Source: CAJXZP01 sp049606935
Lineage (GTDB): Bacteria; Bacteroidota; Bacteroidia; Flavobacteriales_G; Salibacteraceae
DNA: 64,000 nucleotides
Direction of reading: 5' to 3'
Assembly: GCA_049606935.1 (NCBI GenBank)
Contig: JBMYWA010000001.1
Coordinates: 1 to 64,000, forward strand
Positions 53,011-61,930 of this stretch are shown one piece after another. Each line of letters starts with the position of its first letter. Within the stretch, counting starts at the first letter, position 1. Made by a program: the position numbers and the translations under genes. A model generated the notes under the pieces. It made no database searches. It worked only from the letters and a program-made list of their open reading frames with translations, and had not been told where the DNA came from.

Positions 53011-53808
53011 ATGAAAATTAAACACTTACTAACAGCATGTATTTTACCACTTACATTTACTATGTATGCAGGTGAAAAAGGAAACAATGGCGAAAACTCA
53101 TATTCAGAGGTAACAGCCACATCAAACTTTGACGCTAGCGTTGGAGAAATGATATCATTTTCTATACCTCAAGAACACCCGGGTCAAGCCTATTTAATAA
53201 AATCAGAAACACCATCTAATAATTGGCTTTTTGTTTACCACGATAGATGGGGCTTGAGTACAGAAGTAAAGGAAGAAGCGTATACTCTTTGGAAAGATCT
53301 TAAGAATGTAAATGTTTTAGCTATCGATTTGTACGATGGTAAGGTTGCAAAAACTAACGGACAGGCCATGAGGTATCTTATGTCAAGTCAGTATAATAGA
53401 AATATCTCGATAATTAAGGGGGCTATTGACTATGTGGGTACTGATGCAAAAATTGGTTCGTTAGGATGGAGTGCTGGCGGAGCATGGTCTTTACAAACTG
53501 CAATTTACGCAGGCGAAAAAGATGTGGCCTGTGTTGTTTATTATGGAATGCCGGAATATGATGTAGAAAAACTAAAGAAAATTGAAACCGATGTATTAGC
53601 CATTTTTGCGGATATGGATACTTGGATTACTCCTGGTTTAGTAAACAGGTTTCAAACTCAAATGAGTATGGCTGGAAAAGAATTAAAAGAAATTGAATAC
53701 CAAGGAACGGGCGGGTTTGCCAACAAAGGATCAGATAAATATAATTACGAGAACGCAGAAAATGCATATTCGCAAGTATTATCTTATCTATCCGCGAGGT
53801 ATGAGTAA
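53011..53808 (+). CDS. dienelactone-hydrolase-like protein lacking catalytic His
   Basis: 265-aa exported alpha/beta hydrolase (signal peptide MKIKHLLTACILPLTFTMYAG). The nucleophile elbow is LGWSAGGAW (Ser154), and the Asp region is ADMDTWITPG (Asp201 or Asp203). The usual GAGHAFAN-type segment with the triad His reads YQGTGGFANKG here, one residue shorter and without His. If that alignment is right, the protein is inactive as a hydrolase or uses another residue. It is monocistronic, with a terminator at 53832-53863. Confidence 0.85.
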   Translation: MKIKHLLTACILPLTFTMYAGEKGNNGENSYSEVTATSNFDASVGEMISFSIPQEHPGQAYLIKSETPSNNWLFVYHDRWGLSTEVKEEAYTLWKDLKNVNVLAIDLYDGKVAKTNGQAMRYLMSSQYNRNISIIKGAIDYVGTDAKIGSLGWSAGGAWSLQTAIYAGEKDVACVVYYGMPEYDVEKLKKIETDVLAIFADMDTWITPGLVNRFQTQMSMAGKELKEIEYQGTGGFANKGSDKYNYENAENAYSQVLSYLSARYE

Positions 53809-53831
53809 TTATTAAATGAAGTTTTGTTTTG

Positions 53832-53863
53832 GCCTGAAGTTAGAAATAGCTTCAGGCTTTTTT
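53832..53863 (+). terminator. terminator of the DLH-like gene
   Basis: A perfect 8-bp stem (GCCTGAAG / CTTCAGGC, 10-nt loop) followed by six T. Confidence 0.85.
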
Positions 53864-53913
53864 ATTTCTCTTTTTTAACCAAACCCTATATTTTTGCGTT
53901 TCTATTTAAAAAA

Positions 53914-54516
53914 ATGAAAGAATTCTTTTTTGGCGTAATTTCAATTTTGTTGATGGGCTTTTCTCTGCCACAAAATAAAACAGAAGCTTATTCTCATATT
54001 CAGAATCTCAAAAAAGGCGTTTTGTTAGTGCGGCTTCACAGTCAGGATGCAATGATAGCCAAGATGAAACATTTTCGACAAGATGTTGCTCGGGTAAAAA
54101 AAATAAAAGAAATTCACGAAAAAAACAAAGAAACCTACTTGGCCTTTTCATCGGTATATGACTTTAGTGACCTACGGTTTTTTAATGGAAGGGACAGTAA
54201 AAAAGTAAGAGATGGTGATTACAGTAATATTTTTTTAGATGATAATTTGGAAATAGATACGAGCATCAAAATACCCCAAAATGTACCTGTGTATGTGTTA
54301 GATGTGGGCGATATTTTTTTTCCTAATATGAGTGGCCATCAAGAGGGTGTGATTATTATGAATACCATTATGGAGCCATTAAAAAAGCCATTCCCGTATT
54401 ACGTGCGTAAACGAAGTGGAATGGCCATTATTAAACGTACTGACCTAGATATGGCCGTAATTTTAAATAATTCGCTAAAAACCTTTTACAAGGAGAGTCA
54501 ACGTTCCCGGGAGTAA
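53914..54516 (+). CDS. secreted protein, unknown
   Basis: 200-aa exported protein (signal peptide MKEFFFGVISILLMGFSLPQ). The mature part is mixed alpha/beta with a Lys-rich helix (FRQDVARVKKIKEIHEKNKETYLAF) and a terminal segment with PFPYYVRKRSGMAIIKRTD. No family is recognised. ATG 53914 is preferred because the longer frame begins at an ATG-like codon before the terminator at 53832-53863. It is convergent with aroE. Confidence 0.75.
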   Translation: MKEFFFGVISILLMGFSLPQNKTEAYSHIQNLKKGVLLVRLHSQDAMIAKMKHFRQDVARVKKIKEIHEKNKETYLAFSSVYDFSDLRFFNGRDSKKVRDGDYSNIFLDDNLEIDTSIKIPQNVPVYVLDVGDIFFPNMSGHQEGVIIMNTIMEPLKKPFPYYVRKRSGMAIIKRTDLDMAVILNNSLKTFYKESQRSRE

Positions 54517-54529
54517 GGAGAATGTTTTA

Positions 54530-55255
54530 TTACTTACTCCAAATCTTCCAACTTTCCTCTGCTTGTAAATGAAGCATTTCCAATCCATTTCTTGTATTAC
54601 AACCTTGAGCTTCTGCTAAAGATAAAAATTTGGTTTTTTCAGGATTGTAAATCAAATCAAAAACATAGTGATTTTCTGTCAATAACTGATATGGAATATC
54701 TGGAGCCTCATCCGTATTAGGAGCCATTCCAACCGGGGTGGTGTTAATAAACAAATTATACTGTTCAAAAATACGTTTGGTAAGCCCCGAGTAGGTTAAA
54801 TCACCAACTCTTGTGTTTCTTGAAACTACTAAGTACGGTATACCCATTACCTCTAACGCCCCTTTTATGGCTGAAGAAGCACCTCCGGTACCCATAACAA
54901 TTGCAGCAGCTCTTTTGTAGCCTAGTTGGTCTCGTAAAGACTTTCGAAAACCTAATAAATCGGTATTATAACCTACCAATTCACCATCTTCTACTTTGAT
55001 ACAATTTACAGCTTTAGCACGTGCAACTAGTGGGTCTAATCGGTCCATGTAACGCATTATTGTTTTTTTGTAAGGAATGGTAATATTCACCCCCGAAAGA
55101 TCATTATCTTTAATAAACTCTCTTAAGTTAGTGATATCTTCTAAATCATAGGCTTCATATTGAGCATCTATACCCTCACTTTTGAATTTATCGTTAAAGT
55201 ATTTTGGAGAGAAGGTATGAGATAAGGGATGTCCAATTAGTCCGTATTTTTTCAT
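54530..55255 (-). CDS. aroE: shikimate dehydrogenase
   Basis: 241-aa enzyme that reduces 3-dehydroshikimate with NADPH in aromatic amino acid synthesis. The substrate motif GLIGHPLSHTFSP is at the N-terminus, the catalytic Lys63 in VNITIPYKK, and the nucleotide motif MGTGGASSA in the middle. It is short for the family, as is common in Bacteroidota. It lies 44 nt downstream of the DUF368 gene on the same strand. Confidence 0.95.
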   Translation of the reverse strand: MKKYGLIGHPLSHTFSPKYFNDKFKSEGIDAQYEAYDLEDITNLREFIKDNDLSGVNITIPYKKTIMRYMDRLDPLVARAKAVNCIKVEDGELVGYNTDLLGFRKSLRDQLGYKRAAAIVMGTGGASSAIKGALEVMGIPYLVVSRNTRVGDLTYSGLTKRIFEQYNLFINTTPVGMAPNTDEAPDIPYQLLTENHYVFDLIYNPEKTKFLSLAEAQGCNTRNGLEMLHLQAEESWKIWSK

Positions 55256-55299
55256 TTGGTGATTTTTATAGCTATTAAAAATTCAAATAGAAATCGTAA

Positions 55300-56313
55300 T
55301 TATGATTTTTTTGCTGAAACTCTTTCCAAAACAAAGATAATAAGGAAACCCACAACAAACAGCCCTATTGCAGCACCAATTTGCGGAGATTTTGTTGTTA
55401 AGCCAATTAGCAGATCATTTTCTGTTACAATTGAATAGTTTGCATTGGGTAATACATTCTTTTCCACCAATGGAATCACTTTCTCATTGGCTTCGCCAGC
55501 GTGTTTTACAAATACCTCTTGTACTTCTTTCCAAGGCCATACTTTATTTAATGAACCAATTAAAAAGCCCGTTAATAAGGCTAATGTTCTATTTTCATAT
55601 TTTTCAAACATCCATTTAAGAACACGAGAAAAACTTAATAAACCAACAATTCCTCCTATAGCAAAAAGACCTAGTTCTAACCCATTGGTTAAAATAATGG
55701 TAAAATCCATTGCTTTTACGCCATCTAATAAGGTACTAACTTTGCCTAGAATTAGATGGTAAGCTCCTAATAATAAGAGAATAAAGCTCCCGGAAATACC
55801 AGGTAAAATCATAGCCACAAAGGCTAATACTCCTGATAGAAATAAATACCACATTGTGTCAGGTCCTTGAGCTGGAGATACAACCGTTACCCCAAATGAA
55901 ATAATTGCTCCAATTATTAGGGCTACCCAATTTCCTAATGACCATTTAGAAACTCGGGTTCCAATTAGCCATACGGAAGCTACAATTAGGCCAAAGAAAA
56001 AAGCCCAAACTAACACAGGTTCATTATGTAAGAGGTAATTAAATATTTTGGCTAGAGAAAGTATGCTAATTGCAATTCCGGATATTAATGCGAGTAAAAA
56101 CTTTCCGTTTATGGCATTAAATGCTGCAACAAGGCCATCTTTTTTAATAACCTTTATCAAATCAAAGTTTAAAGAAGTAAGGGTGTCAATAAGTTCCTTA
56201 TATATACCAGCTATTAGGGCAATGGTTCCTCCAGAGACCCCAGGCACAACGTCAGCTGCACCCATAGCCATTCCCTTTAGTGTGATTAGTAAATAGTCTT
56301 TTAAACTTCTCAT
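55300..56313 (-). CDS. DUF368 membrane protein
   Basis: 337-aa polytopic protein with about nine helices, of the DUF368 family; MAMGAADVVPGVSGGTIALI and ILPGISGSFILLLLGAY carry the conserved PGVSGGT/PGISGS repeats. Relatives have been linked to polyprenyl-phosphate translocation, which fits a role in envelope lipid recycling; I infer this from memory of the family. It starts about 20 nt after the terminator of the ComA/TPR genes. Confidence 0.88.
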   Translation of the reverse strand: MRSLKDYLLITLKGMAMGAADVVPGVSGGTIALIAGIYKELIDTLTSLNFDLIKVIKKDGLVAAFNAINGKFLLALISGIAISILSLAKIFNYLLHNEPVLVWAFFFGLIVASVWLIGTRVSKWSLGNWVALIIGAIISFGVTVVSPAQGPDTMWYLFLSGVLAFVAMILPGISGSFILLLLGAYHLILGKVSTLLDGVKAMDFTIILTNGLELGLFAIGGIVGLLSFSRVLKWMFEKYENRTLALLTGFLIGSLNKVWPWKEVQEVFVKHAGEANEKVIPLVEKNVLPNANYSIVTENDLLIGLTTKSPQIGAAIGLFVVGFLIIFVLERVSAKKS

Positions 56314-56333
56314 ATTTAATTATTTCTTAGGTA

Positions 56334-56369
56334 AAAAAATAGCTAGAAGGCCCAGACCTTTCTAGCTAT
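56334..56369 (-). terminator. terminator of the ComA/TPR unit
   Basis: A stem of about 12 bp with one bulge (ATAGCTAGAAGG / CCTTTCTAGCTAT, loop CCCAGA), running on the minus strand into a T tract (complement of 56334-56339), 20 nt beyond the ComA stop. Confidence 0.75.
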
Positions 56370-56388
56370 ATAAATTGTTAATGTAAGT

Positions 56389-57171
56389 TTACATCATTTT
56401 TTTTGCCAAGTCTTCTGGCAAAAAGTTAAATAATGTATCACCACGTAAACCTAAACGCAAGGTCTCTAAAGGAATAACTTCATGTGGTGCAATATTACCA
56501 AGGTTTACGTTCGCTCCAAACTGGTTAATAAACCACACTTGTTGCGATTTTTGCGGAGCTTCCCATAGAACGTTGTCATTTCCAATTTCTTCAGAAATAT
56601 GTGAAATCATGGATTGCTTGGCGTTTCCATCCTTATCAAAAATCCCGATAGTTCCACTTTCTCGAGCTTCAGCAATTACCTTCCAAGCACCTGCCTGAAG
56701 CTCTGATTTCATTTTTCTAATCCAATCTTCTTCACTTAATAAATCGGCATCGGTTTTAGATCCCACTTCACTTAACACCGTAAAATCCTTAGCTAATTCA
56801 GAAATAAACTCTAGTTTTTGTTCTTCCGGTATATGAATACATCCATCAGATACTTCTGCGTATTCTAATTTTAAATCACCTAAAAGTTTACGGTAATCAT
56901 CAAACATGTTACGAACTGCAAATGCCTCAAATAAAGTGCCGCCCAAATAGCATTTAATATTAGCCTCTTTATACATGGCCAATTTTACTTTTAGGTTCTT
57001 TGTTATATAAGATGTTCCAAACCCAAACTTTACCACATCCATTAAATCACCACATGATTCAATAAAATATTCTGTTTGTCGGTTACTAAGACCTTTATCC
57101 ATCATCATGGTAAGACCTTTTTCTCTTGGTTTTTCTGTCCTATTAGGAAGAAAAGGTAAATCAAAATTCAT
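56389..57171 (-). CDS. phosphosulfolactate synthase (ComA) family protein
   Basis: 260-aa TIM-barrel protein of the ComA family, which adds sulfite to phosphoenolpyruvate to give phosphosulfolactate, an entry to coenzyme M in methanogens. Recognisable blocks are DVVKFGFGTSYI, CYLGGTLFEAFAV, LEYAEVSDGCIHIP and LGNIAPHEVIPLETLRLGLRGDT. In Bacteroidota the product could feed sulfonate compounds such as the sulfonolipids of gliding bacteria; this is inference. The gene starts 1 nt after the TPR gene, so they are co-transcribed. Confidence 0.88.
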   Translation of the reverse strand: MNFDLPFLPNRTEKPREKGLTMMMDKGLSNRQTEYFIESCGDLMDVVKFGFGTSYITKNLKVKLAMYKEANIKCYLGGTLFEAFAVRNMFDDYRKLLGDLKLEYAEVSDGCIHIPEEQKLEFISELAKDFTVLSEVGSKTDADLLSEEDWIRKMKSELQAGAWKVIAEARESGTIGIFDKDGNAKQSMISHISEEIGNDNVLWEAPQKSQQVWFINQFGANVNLGNIAPHEVIPLETLRLGLRGDTLFNFLPEDLAKKMM

Positions 57172-57172
57172 A

Positions 57173-58585
57173 TTATTTGTAATTTTCTATTAAATCCATA
57201 ATTCCAATATGGTTTACTGCTTCAGGGCAGTACTCAAGGAATTGATTTGATTTTTTTGAATCTATTTCTAATGCTAAAAACAAAATAGATTCGGCATCTG
57301 TAATATTACCAATATGCACTAACATTGCTGCATATTTATAATAAAGATTAGCCTCATCTGGGTACTTTGTTATGCCATCTACCAATACTTTTAATGATTC
57401 GTTGGTTTTACCATTTGCCATTAAGGCTTCTGAATAGTCTAAAAAGATTCCTGTATTTTCAATTTCAGAATTAAACACTTTTTGGTAAATAACCTCTGCG
57501 TTTTCATACTCTCCAAGGTTAACTAAAAGATCTGCATGAAAATATTGGTAGTACATGTTATTTGGGTTTAGCTTAATAGCTTTTTCAATGTATAGTAAAC
57601 CTTCTTGCGCCTGATCCATATTAGAATAGGCCACGGCAAACCCTAACCACCCATCAGAATACTCCGGACTATGGTCAACCGCCTTTTGAAAGTAGGTAAT
57701 GGCTTCTTCGTTTTTTTCTAAAACGATGTAACAATGCCCTATAAAATTATAAGTGATTGGATCTACATAATTTGGTAAAATGGAACTTTTATAGGAATCA
57801 ATTGCGTTTTCAAATTGTTCAATTTTCATAAAAGCATTTCCTAAATTAAAAAAGGCCTCAGAAAATTTATCGTTAATCAAAGTTGCATATTCATACGCTC
57901 TGACTGCTTCCGAATAGTTATCCATTGTCATATACATGTTCCCCAAAGAGAACCACGCAAAATGAGAGTAAGGGTTATCATCAATAAATTTATTGATAAT
58001 GTCTACCCCGTTTTGGTATTGACCACTTAACTCACAACTCAAACTTATTTCCATTAAAGCATCTTCATTGTCAGGACTAATTCTTAAAATGTCTAGATAC
58101 TCTGAAACAGAGGCTTGAAAATCTCCTATTTCTTGAAATTCTTTGGCTAAAGCGAGTTTTGCCTCAATTTTATCTTCGTTTTCCGAAATGGAAACTAGTT
58201 TATTTAAAATTTCAATGGCTTTTTCTTTTTGGTCGGCCATACTATAAATAGAGGCTTTGCTAAAATAGTGTTCAGGGTTAGAGTCTTCAAACAGAGAAAC
58301 TTTTTCAATTATTCGAATGGCTTCTGTTGCTTGTTCACTGTAAACTAATGATTCTGCTTCTTTAAGCTGGAGAGCAGGTGATTCTGGATGTTGACCTTTG
58401 GCTAATTTTATTAAGAGTTGCACCAATTCTTGATTGGATTCAACTAAATAATAATCAATTAATTCTTCAAATTCTTCTACATCAAAGTAATACTCTGCTC
58501 CAAGAGCTTGCATTTCTTCAAATTTCTTTATCAAATGGTTTATGTTTCCATCTTCAAAAGGCAGATAATCAGAATGGTCTTCCAT
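57173..58585 (-). CDS. TPR-repeat protein
   Basis: 470-aa soluble protein with about ten tetratricopeptide repeats in tandem (for example NPYSHFAWFSLGNMYMTMDN; SEAFFNLGNAFMKIEQFENA; LNPNNMYYQYFHADLLVNLGEYENA), with no signal peptide. Such solenoids assemble protein complexes. ATG 58585 is preferred over an earlier in-frame start at 58612. It is the first gene of the unit with the ComA-like enzyme. Confidence 0.88.
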   Translation of the reverse strand: MEDHSDYLPFEDGNINHLIKKFEEMQALGAEYYFDVEEFEELIDYYLVESNQELVQLLIKLAKGQHPESPALQLKEAESLVYSEQATEAIRIIEKVSLFEDSNPEHYFSKASIYSMADQKEKAIEILNKLVSISENEDKIEAKLALAKEFQEIGDFQASVSEYLDILRISPDNEDALMEISLSCELSGQYQNGVDIINKFIDDNPYSHFAWFSLGNMYMTMDNYSEAVRAYEYATLINDKFSEAFFNLGNAFMKIEQFENAIDSYKSSILPNYVDPITYNFIGHCYIVLEKNEEAITYFQKAVDHSPEYSDGWLGFAVAYSNMDQAQEGLLYIEKAIKLNPNNMYYQYFHADLLVNLGEYENAEVIYQKVFNSEIENTGIFLDYSEALMANGKTNESLKVLVDGITKYPDEANLYYKYAAMLVHIGNITDAESILFLALEIDSKKSNQFLEYCPEAVNHIGIMDLIENYK

Positions 58586-58724
58586 AAGCGTGCAAATGTA
58601 CTGCTTCACCAAAGATAATAAAACAAAAAGGTGGGTTTTGAGGGCAATTTTTGTTTTGTTAACAAGAGTATTAACATGTTAATATAACTTCAGTTTTTGG
58701 TAGAATAATGCCTTGTTTTGTATT

Positions 58725-58732
58725 TATCTTTG
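58725..58732 (+). promoter_or_regulatory. -7 box of the glmM-like operon
   Basis: TATCTTTG matches TAnnTTTG and lies 21 nt upstream of the ATG at 58754. No TTG stands at the usual spacing, so the upstream element is weak. Confidence 0.5.
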
Positions 58733-58753
58733 CACCCCTAAAAACGAAAATAA

Positions 58754-60148
58754 ATGCCCCTTATAAAATCAATTTCCGGAATTCGAGGAACAATTGGTGG
58801 CCAACCTGATGAAGGTTTAACACCATTAGACGTAGTAAAGTTTACATCAGCATTTGGCTTTTGGCTTTTGCAAAAAAACAATTCTGAAACACCTAAAGTT
58901 GTGGTGGGTCGTGATGCCAGAATTTCTGGTGAAATGGTTTCCAACCTTGTTTGTTCCACCTTGCAAGGCCTTGGAATAAATGTAGTTGACCTAGGTTTAT
59001 CTACAACACCTACAGTTGAAGTAGCAGTACCTTATTACAAGGCTATTGGTGGAATAATAATTACCGCAAGTCATAATCCAAAAGAATGGAATGCGCTGAA
59101 ACTGTTAAATGATAAAGGTGAATTTATTAGCGCAACTGATGGTGCAGAAGTACTGGAGTTAGCAGATAAAGATGAGGTTGTTTTTGCGGAGGTGGATAGC
59201 CTTGGATCTATAGAAAAAAATGATGAATTTGGTAATATTCATATTCAACAAATTTTGGATCTTCCATTAGTAAACGTTGATGCCATTAAAGCGCGTAAAT
59301 TTAAAGTAGTACTAGATGCTGTGAATTCTACTGGTGGAATTTTTGTGCCCCAACTTTTAGAAGCTCTAAATGTAGAGGTAAAAAAGTTGTATTGTGAGCC
59401 CAATGGTAAATTTCCTCATAATCCAGAGCCCTTGCCTGAAAATTTAACGGAGCTAATCTCTGTCATGAAGGATGAAGCCTATGACCTAGGAATTGTTGTA
59501 GATCCAGATGTGGATAGGTTAGCCCTAGTAAGTGAAACCGGAGAAGTTTTTGGTGAAGAGTATACTTTAGTTGCGGTATCCGACTATGTTTTGGGTAAAA
59601 CAAAGGGAGACACCGTTTCTAATATGTCTTCTACTAGAGCTTTGAGAGATGTTACTGAAAAATTTGGCCAAAATCATCATGCATCTGCTGTGGGTGAAGT
59701 AAATGTGGTCAACAAAATGAAAGCAGTTAATGCTGTAATTGGAGGAGAAGGTAACGGAGGTGTAATTTACCCTGAATTACATTACGGAAGAGATTCTTTA
59801 GTTGGAATTGCATTGTTCTTATCTCACTTAGCAGAAAAGGAATGTAAAGCTTCTGCCTTGAGATCTTCATATCCAAACTACCATATTTCTAAGAATAAGA
59901 TTAGCCTTACTCCTGAAATTGATGTAGATAAAGTATTAGAGTTGGTAGAAAAAAAATATAAAAACCAACCTATCAATACAGAGGATGGATTGAAAATTGA
60001 GTTTGATAAAGAATGGGTTCATTTAAGAAAATCTAATACCGAACCAATTATTAGGATTTATTCTGAAAGTGAACATCAAACTACCGCAGAAATATTGGCT
60101 GAAAAGCTAATTTCGGATATGAAAGAAATTATTAGAGAGAATAGATAA
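58754..60148 (+). CDS. glmM: phosphoglucosamine mutase-like phosphohexomutase
   Basis: 464-aa alpha-D-phosphohexomutase. The phosphoserine loop is ITASHNP (Ser106), the metal loop DPDVDR (250-255), and the sugar loop EGNGG. It interconverts hexose (probably glucosamine) 1- and 6-phosphates for UDP-GlcNAc synthesis. A phosphomannomutase role cannot be excluded by sequence. It leads a unit with the cysteine desulfurase (9-nt gap) and the DUF4136 lipoprotein. Confidence 0.88.
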   Translation: MPLIKSISGIRGTIGGQPDEGLTPLDVVKFTSAFGFWLLQKNNSETPKVVVGRDARISGEMVSNLVCSTLQGLGINVVDLGLSTTPTVEVAVPYYKAIGGIIITASHNPKEWNALKLLNDKGEFISATDGAEVLELADKDEVVFAEVDSLGSIEKNDEFGNIHIQQILDLPLVNVDAIKARKFKVVLDAVNSTGGIFVPQLLEALNVEVKKLYCEPNGKFPHNPEPLPENLTELISVMKDEAYDLGIVVDPDVDRLALVSETGEVFGEEYTLVAVSDYVLGKTKGDTVSNMSSTRALRDVTEKFGQNHHASAVGEVNVVNKMKAVNAVIGGEGNGGVIYPELHYGRDSLVGIALFLSHLAEKECKASALRSSYPNYHISKNKISLTPEIDVDKVLELVEKKYKNQPINTEDGLKIEFDKEWVHLRKSNTEPIIRIYSESEHQTTAEILAEKLISDMKEIIRENR

Positions 60149-60157
60149 ATCATTATT

Positions 60158-61279
60158 ATGCCAATTTATTTTGATAATGCGGCAACAACCGCTTTAGAAC
60201 CTCGCGTAAAAGAGGCAATTATTAAGGCTATGGAGGCGGATGGGAATCCGTCTTCTACACATGGTTTAGGTAGAAAATCTAAAGCAATTATTGAATCTTG
60301 TCGTTCTAAAGTGTCTTCACTGCTTGGTTGCCAACCTGGTGAAATATTTTTTACATCTGGAGGTACTGAAGCCGATAACCTAGCCATTTTAGGTACGGTC
60401 GAATTGGGTAGGGTAAAAACAATTATCTCTTCTCCCATAGAGCACCCAGCAATTTTAGATAGCATAGCTAAGGCGGTTAAACTTTTTGGTGTAGAAGTTA
60501 AATGGGTTAAAATTTTGCCAAATGGTGATATCGATTTAAATAATTTAGAATTAATATTAAAGGAAAATCCAAACTCTCTAGTTTCATTGATGCATGTTAA
60601 CAATGAGATCGGAAACATTTTAGATATTGAACGGGTAGGGGAGTTATGTGAAATTTATAACGCTACTTTTCATAGTGATATGGTACAAAGCATTGGCCAC
60701 TTCCCAATTAATTTGAATGAATTACCGGTAGACTTAGCTTCTTGTTCGGCTCATAAAATCCATGGTCCTAAGGGAGCTGGCTTTTTGTATAAAAAGAAAG
60801 GAGTTTCATTAACGCCTCAATCTAATGGAGGGAAACAAGAACGTGAACTTAGAGGCGGGACGGAGAATCTCCTTGGGATAGTTGGTTTTTCAAAAGCTTT
60901 GGAAATAGCAATTCAGGAGGAGAGTCAAATTAATAAAACCATTAATGAGTTAAAATCATATTTTAAGGAACAACTTACTTTTTGTTTTGATAAGGTGAAT
61001 TTTAACGGTAATAGCGGTAACCTTAAGGATAGTGTTAATTCTATTATAAGTGTCAATTTCCCATCGGTGTCTAATAATGATATGATTTTGTTTCAATTGG
61101 ATTTAAAAGGTATTTATGTATCAGGAGGTAGTGCTTGCAGTTCTGGAGGAATAGGTGGTTCTCATGTTTTAAATGCGATTAATTCTGTAGGAGCATCCAT
61201 GCGTTTTTCTTTTTGTAAGGAAAACACAAAAGAAGAAATTGATGTTGTCATTGAAACTCTTAAAGGTATGGTTTCGTAA
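60158..61279 (+). CDS. cysteine desulfurase (NifS/IscS type)
   Basis: 373-aa PLP enzyme that takes sulfur from cysteine for Fe-S clusters or thiolated cofactors. The Schiff-base Lys200 is in CSAHKIHGPKG, His98 in SPIEHPAI, and the catalytic Cys327 in SGGSACSSGG. The lack of the long IscS C-terminal tail suggests a NifS-like or tRNA-thiolation role. It is the second gene of the operon with the glmM-like mutase. Confidence 0.94.
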   Translation: MPIYFDNAATTALEPRVKEAIIKAMEADGNPSSTHGLGRKSKAIIESCRSKVSSLLGCQPGEIFFTSGGTEADNLAILGTVELGRVKTIISSPIEHPAILDSIAKAVKLFGVEVKWVKILPNGDIDLNNLELILKENPNSLVSLMHVNNEIGNILDIERVGELCEIYNATFHSDMVQSIGHFPINLNELPVDLASCSAHKIHGPKGAGFLYKKKGVSLTPQSNGGKQERELRGGTENLLGIVGFSKALEIAIQEESQINKTINELKSYFKEQLTFCFDKVNFNGNSGNLKDSVNSIISVNFPSVSNNDMILFQLDLKGIYVSGGSACSSGGIGGSHVLNAINSVGASMRFSFCKENTKEEIDVVIETLKGMVS

Positions 61280-61299
61280 ACAATTAAAACGTCAAAAAA

Positions 61300-61890
61300 A
61301 TGAACAACTTAAGTTTCAAAGTTCTAGTATTAGTTCTTACTTTAGGAGTAATTTCCTCTTGTACTAGTACATTTACCATAATATCCGATTATGATAAATC
61401 CGCAAGTTTTGAGAATTATATGACCTATAATTATTTACCTGGGGCAGATTCTTTAATGGGTCCGGGGGCTAGTAGGTTAAAATCTTTAACCGAAGAATAT
61501 TTGAATTTACTGGGGTATAAAAAGTCCGATAACCCAGATTTGTTTGTGGCTATATTAGGAAATGTACAACAAAAGGTGGGTTATACAACGAGTTCCCCAG
61601 GTTATGGAGGGTATTATGGAGGATACTACGGTTATAGAGGTTGGGATTCTTATACTACTGCTTACGTTTATAATGAAACTACTATTATGATTGATCTAGT
61701 AGATGCCTCAAAAAAGAAACTTGTTTGGCAGGGTGGTGCTACTGGGGAGTTTGATCAATATTCTATTAAGGACAAAAAAATGCAACAAATGATTGATGAA
61801 ATATTTGGTCAATACCCGTTTACGGCAGGAAGCAGCCAAGAAAGAACTAAGTTGTATGGTAAGTATTATGCCAAACCATCAGCCAAATAA
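61300..61890 (+). CDS. DUF4136 lipoprotein, paralogue B
   Basis: 196-aa lipoprotein (lipobox VISSC, Cys21) of the DUF4136 type with FTIISDYDKSASFENYMTYNYLP, LKSLTEEYLNLLGYKKSDNPD and KKKLVWQGGATGEFD. A Gly/Tyr-rich insert (GYGGYYGGYYGYRG) sits at the same place as the GYPGYPG insert of the paralogue at 44037-44651. It lies 20 nt after the desulfurase gene. A terminator follows at 61908-61930. Confidence 0.86.
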   Translation: MNNLSFKVLVLVLTLGVISSCTSTFTIISDYDKSASFENYMTYNYLPGADSLMGPGASRLKSLTEEYLNLLGYKKSDNPDLFVAILGNVQQKVGYTTSSPGYGGYYGGYYGYRGWDSYTTAYVYNETTIMIDLVDASKKKLVWQGGATGEFDQYSIKDKKMQQMIDEIFGQYPFTAGSSQERTKLYGKYYAKPSAK

Positions 61891-61907
61891 AAGATTAAGA
61901 AATTTGG

Positions 61908-61930
61908 AAAAGGGGCTAACAGCCCCTTTT
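61908..61930. terminator. bidirectional terminator between DUF4136 and SpmAB genes
   Basis: A perfect 10-bp stem (AAAAGGGGCT / AGCCCCTTTT, 3-nt loop) between convergent genes; the minus-strand stop codon begins at its edge. Confidence 0.82.
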
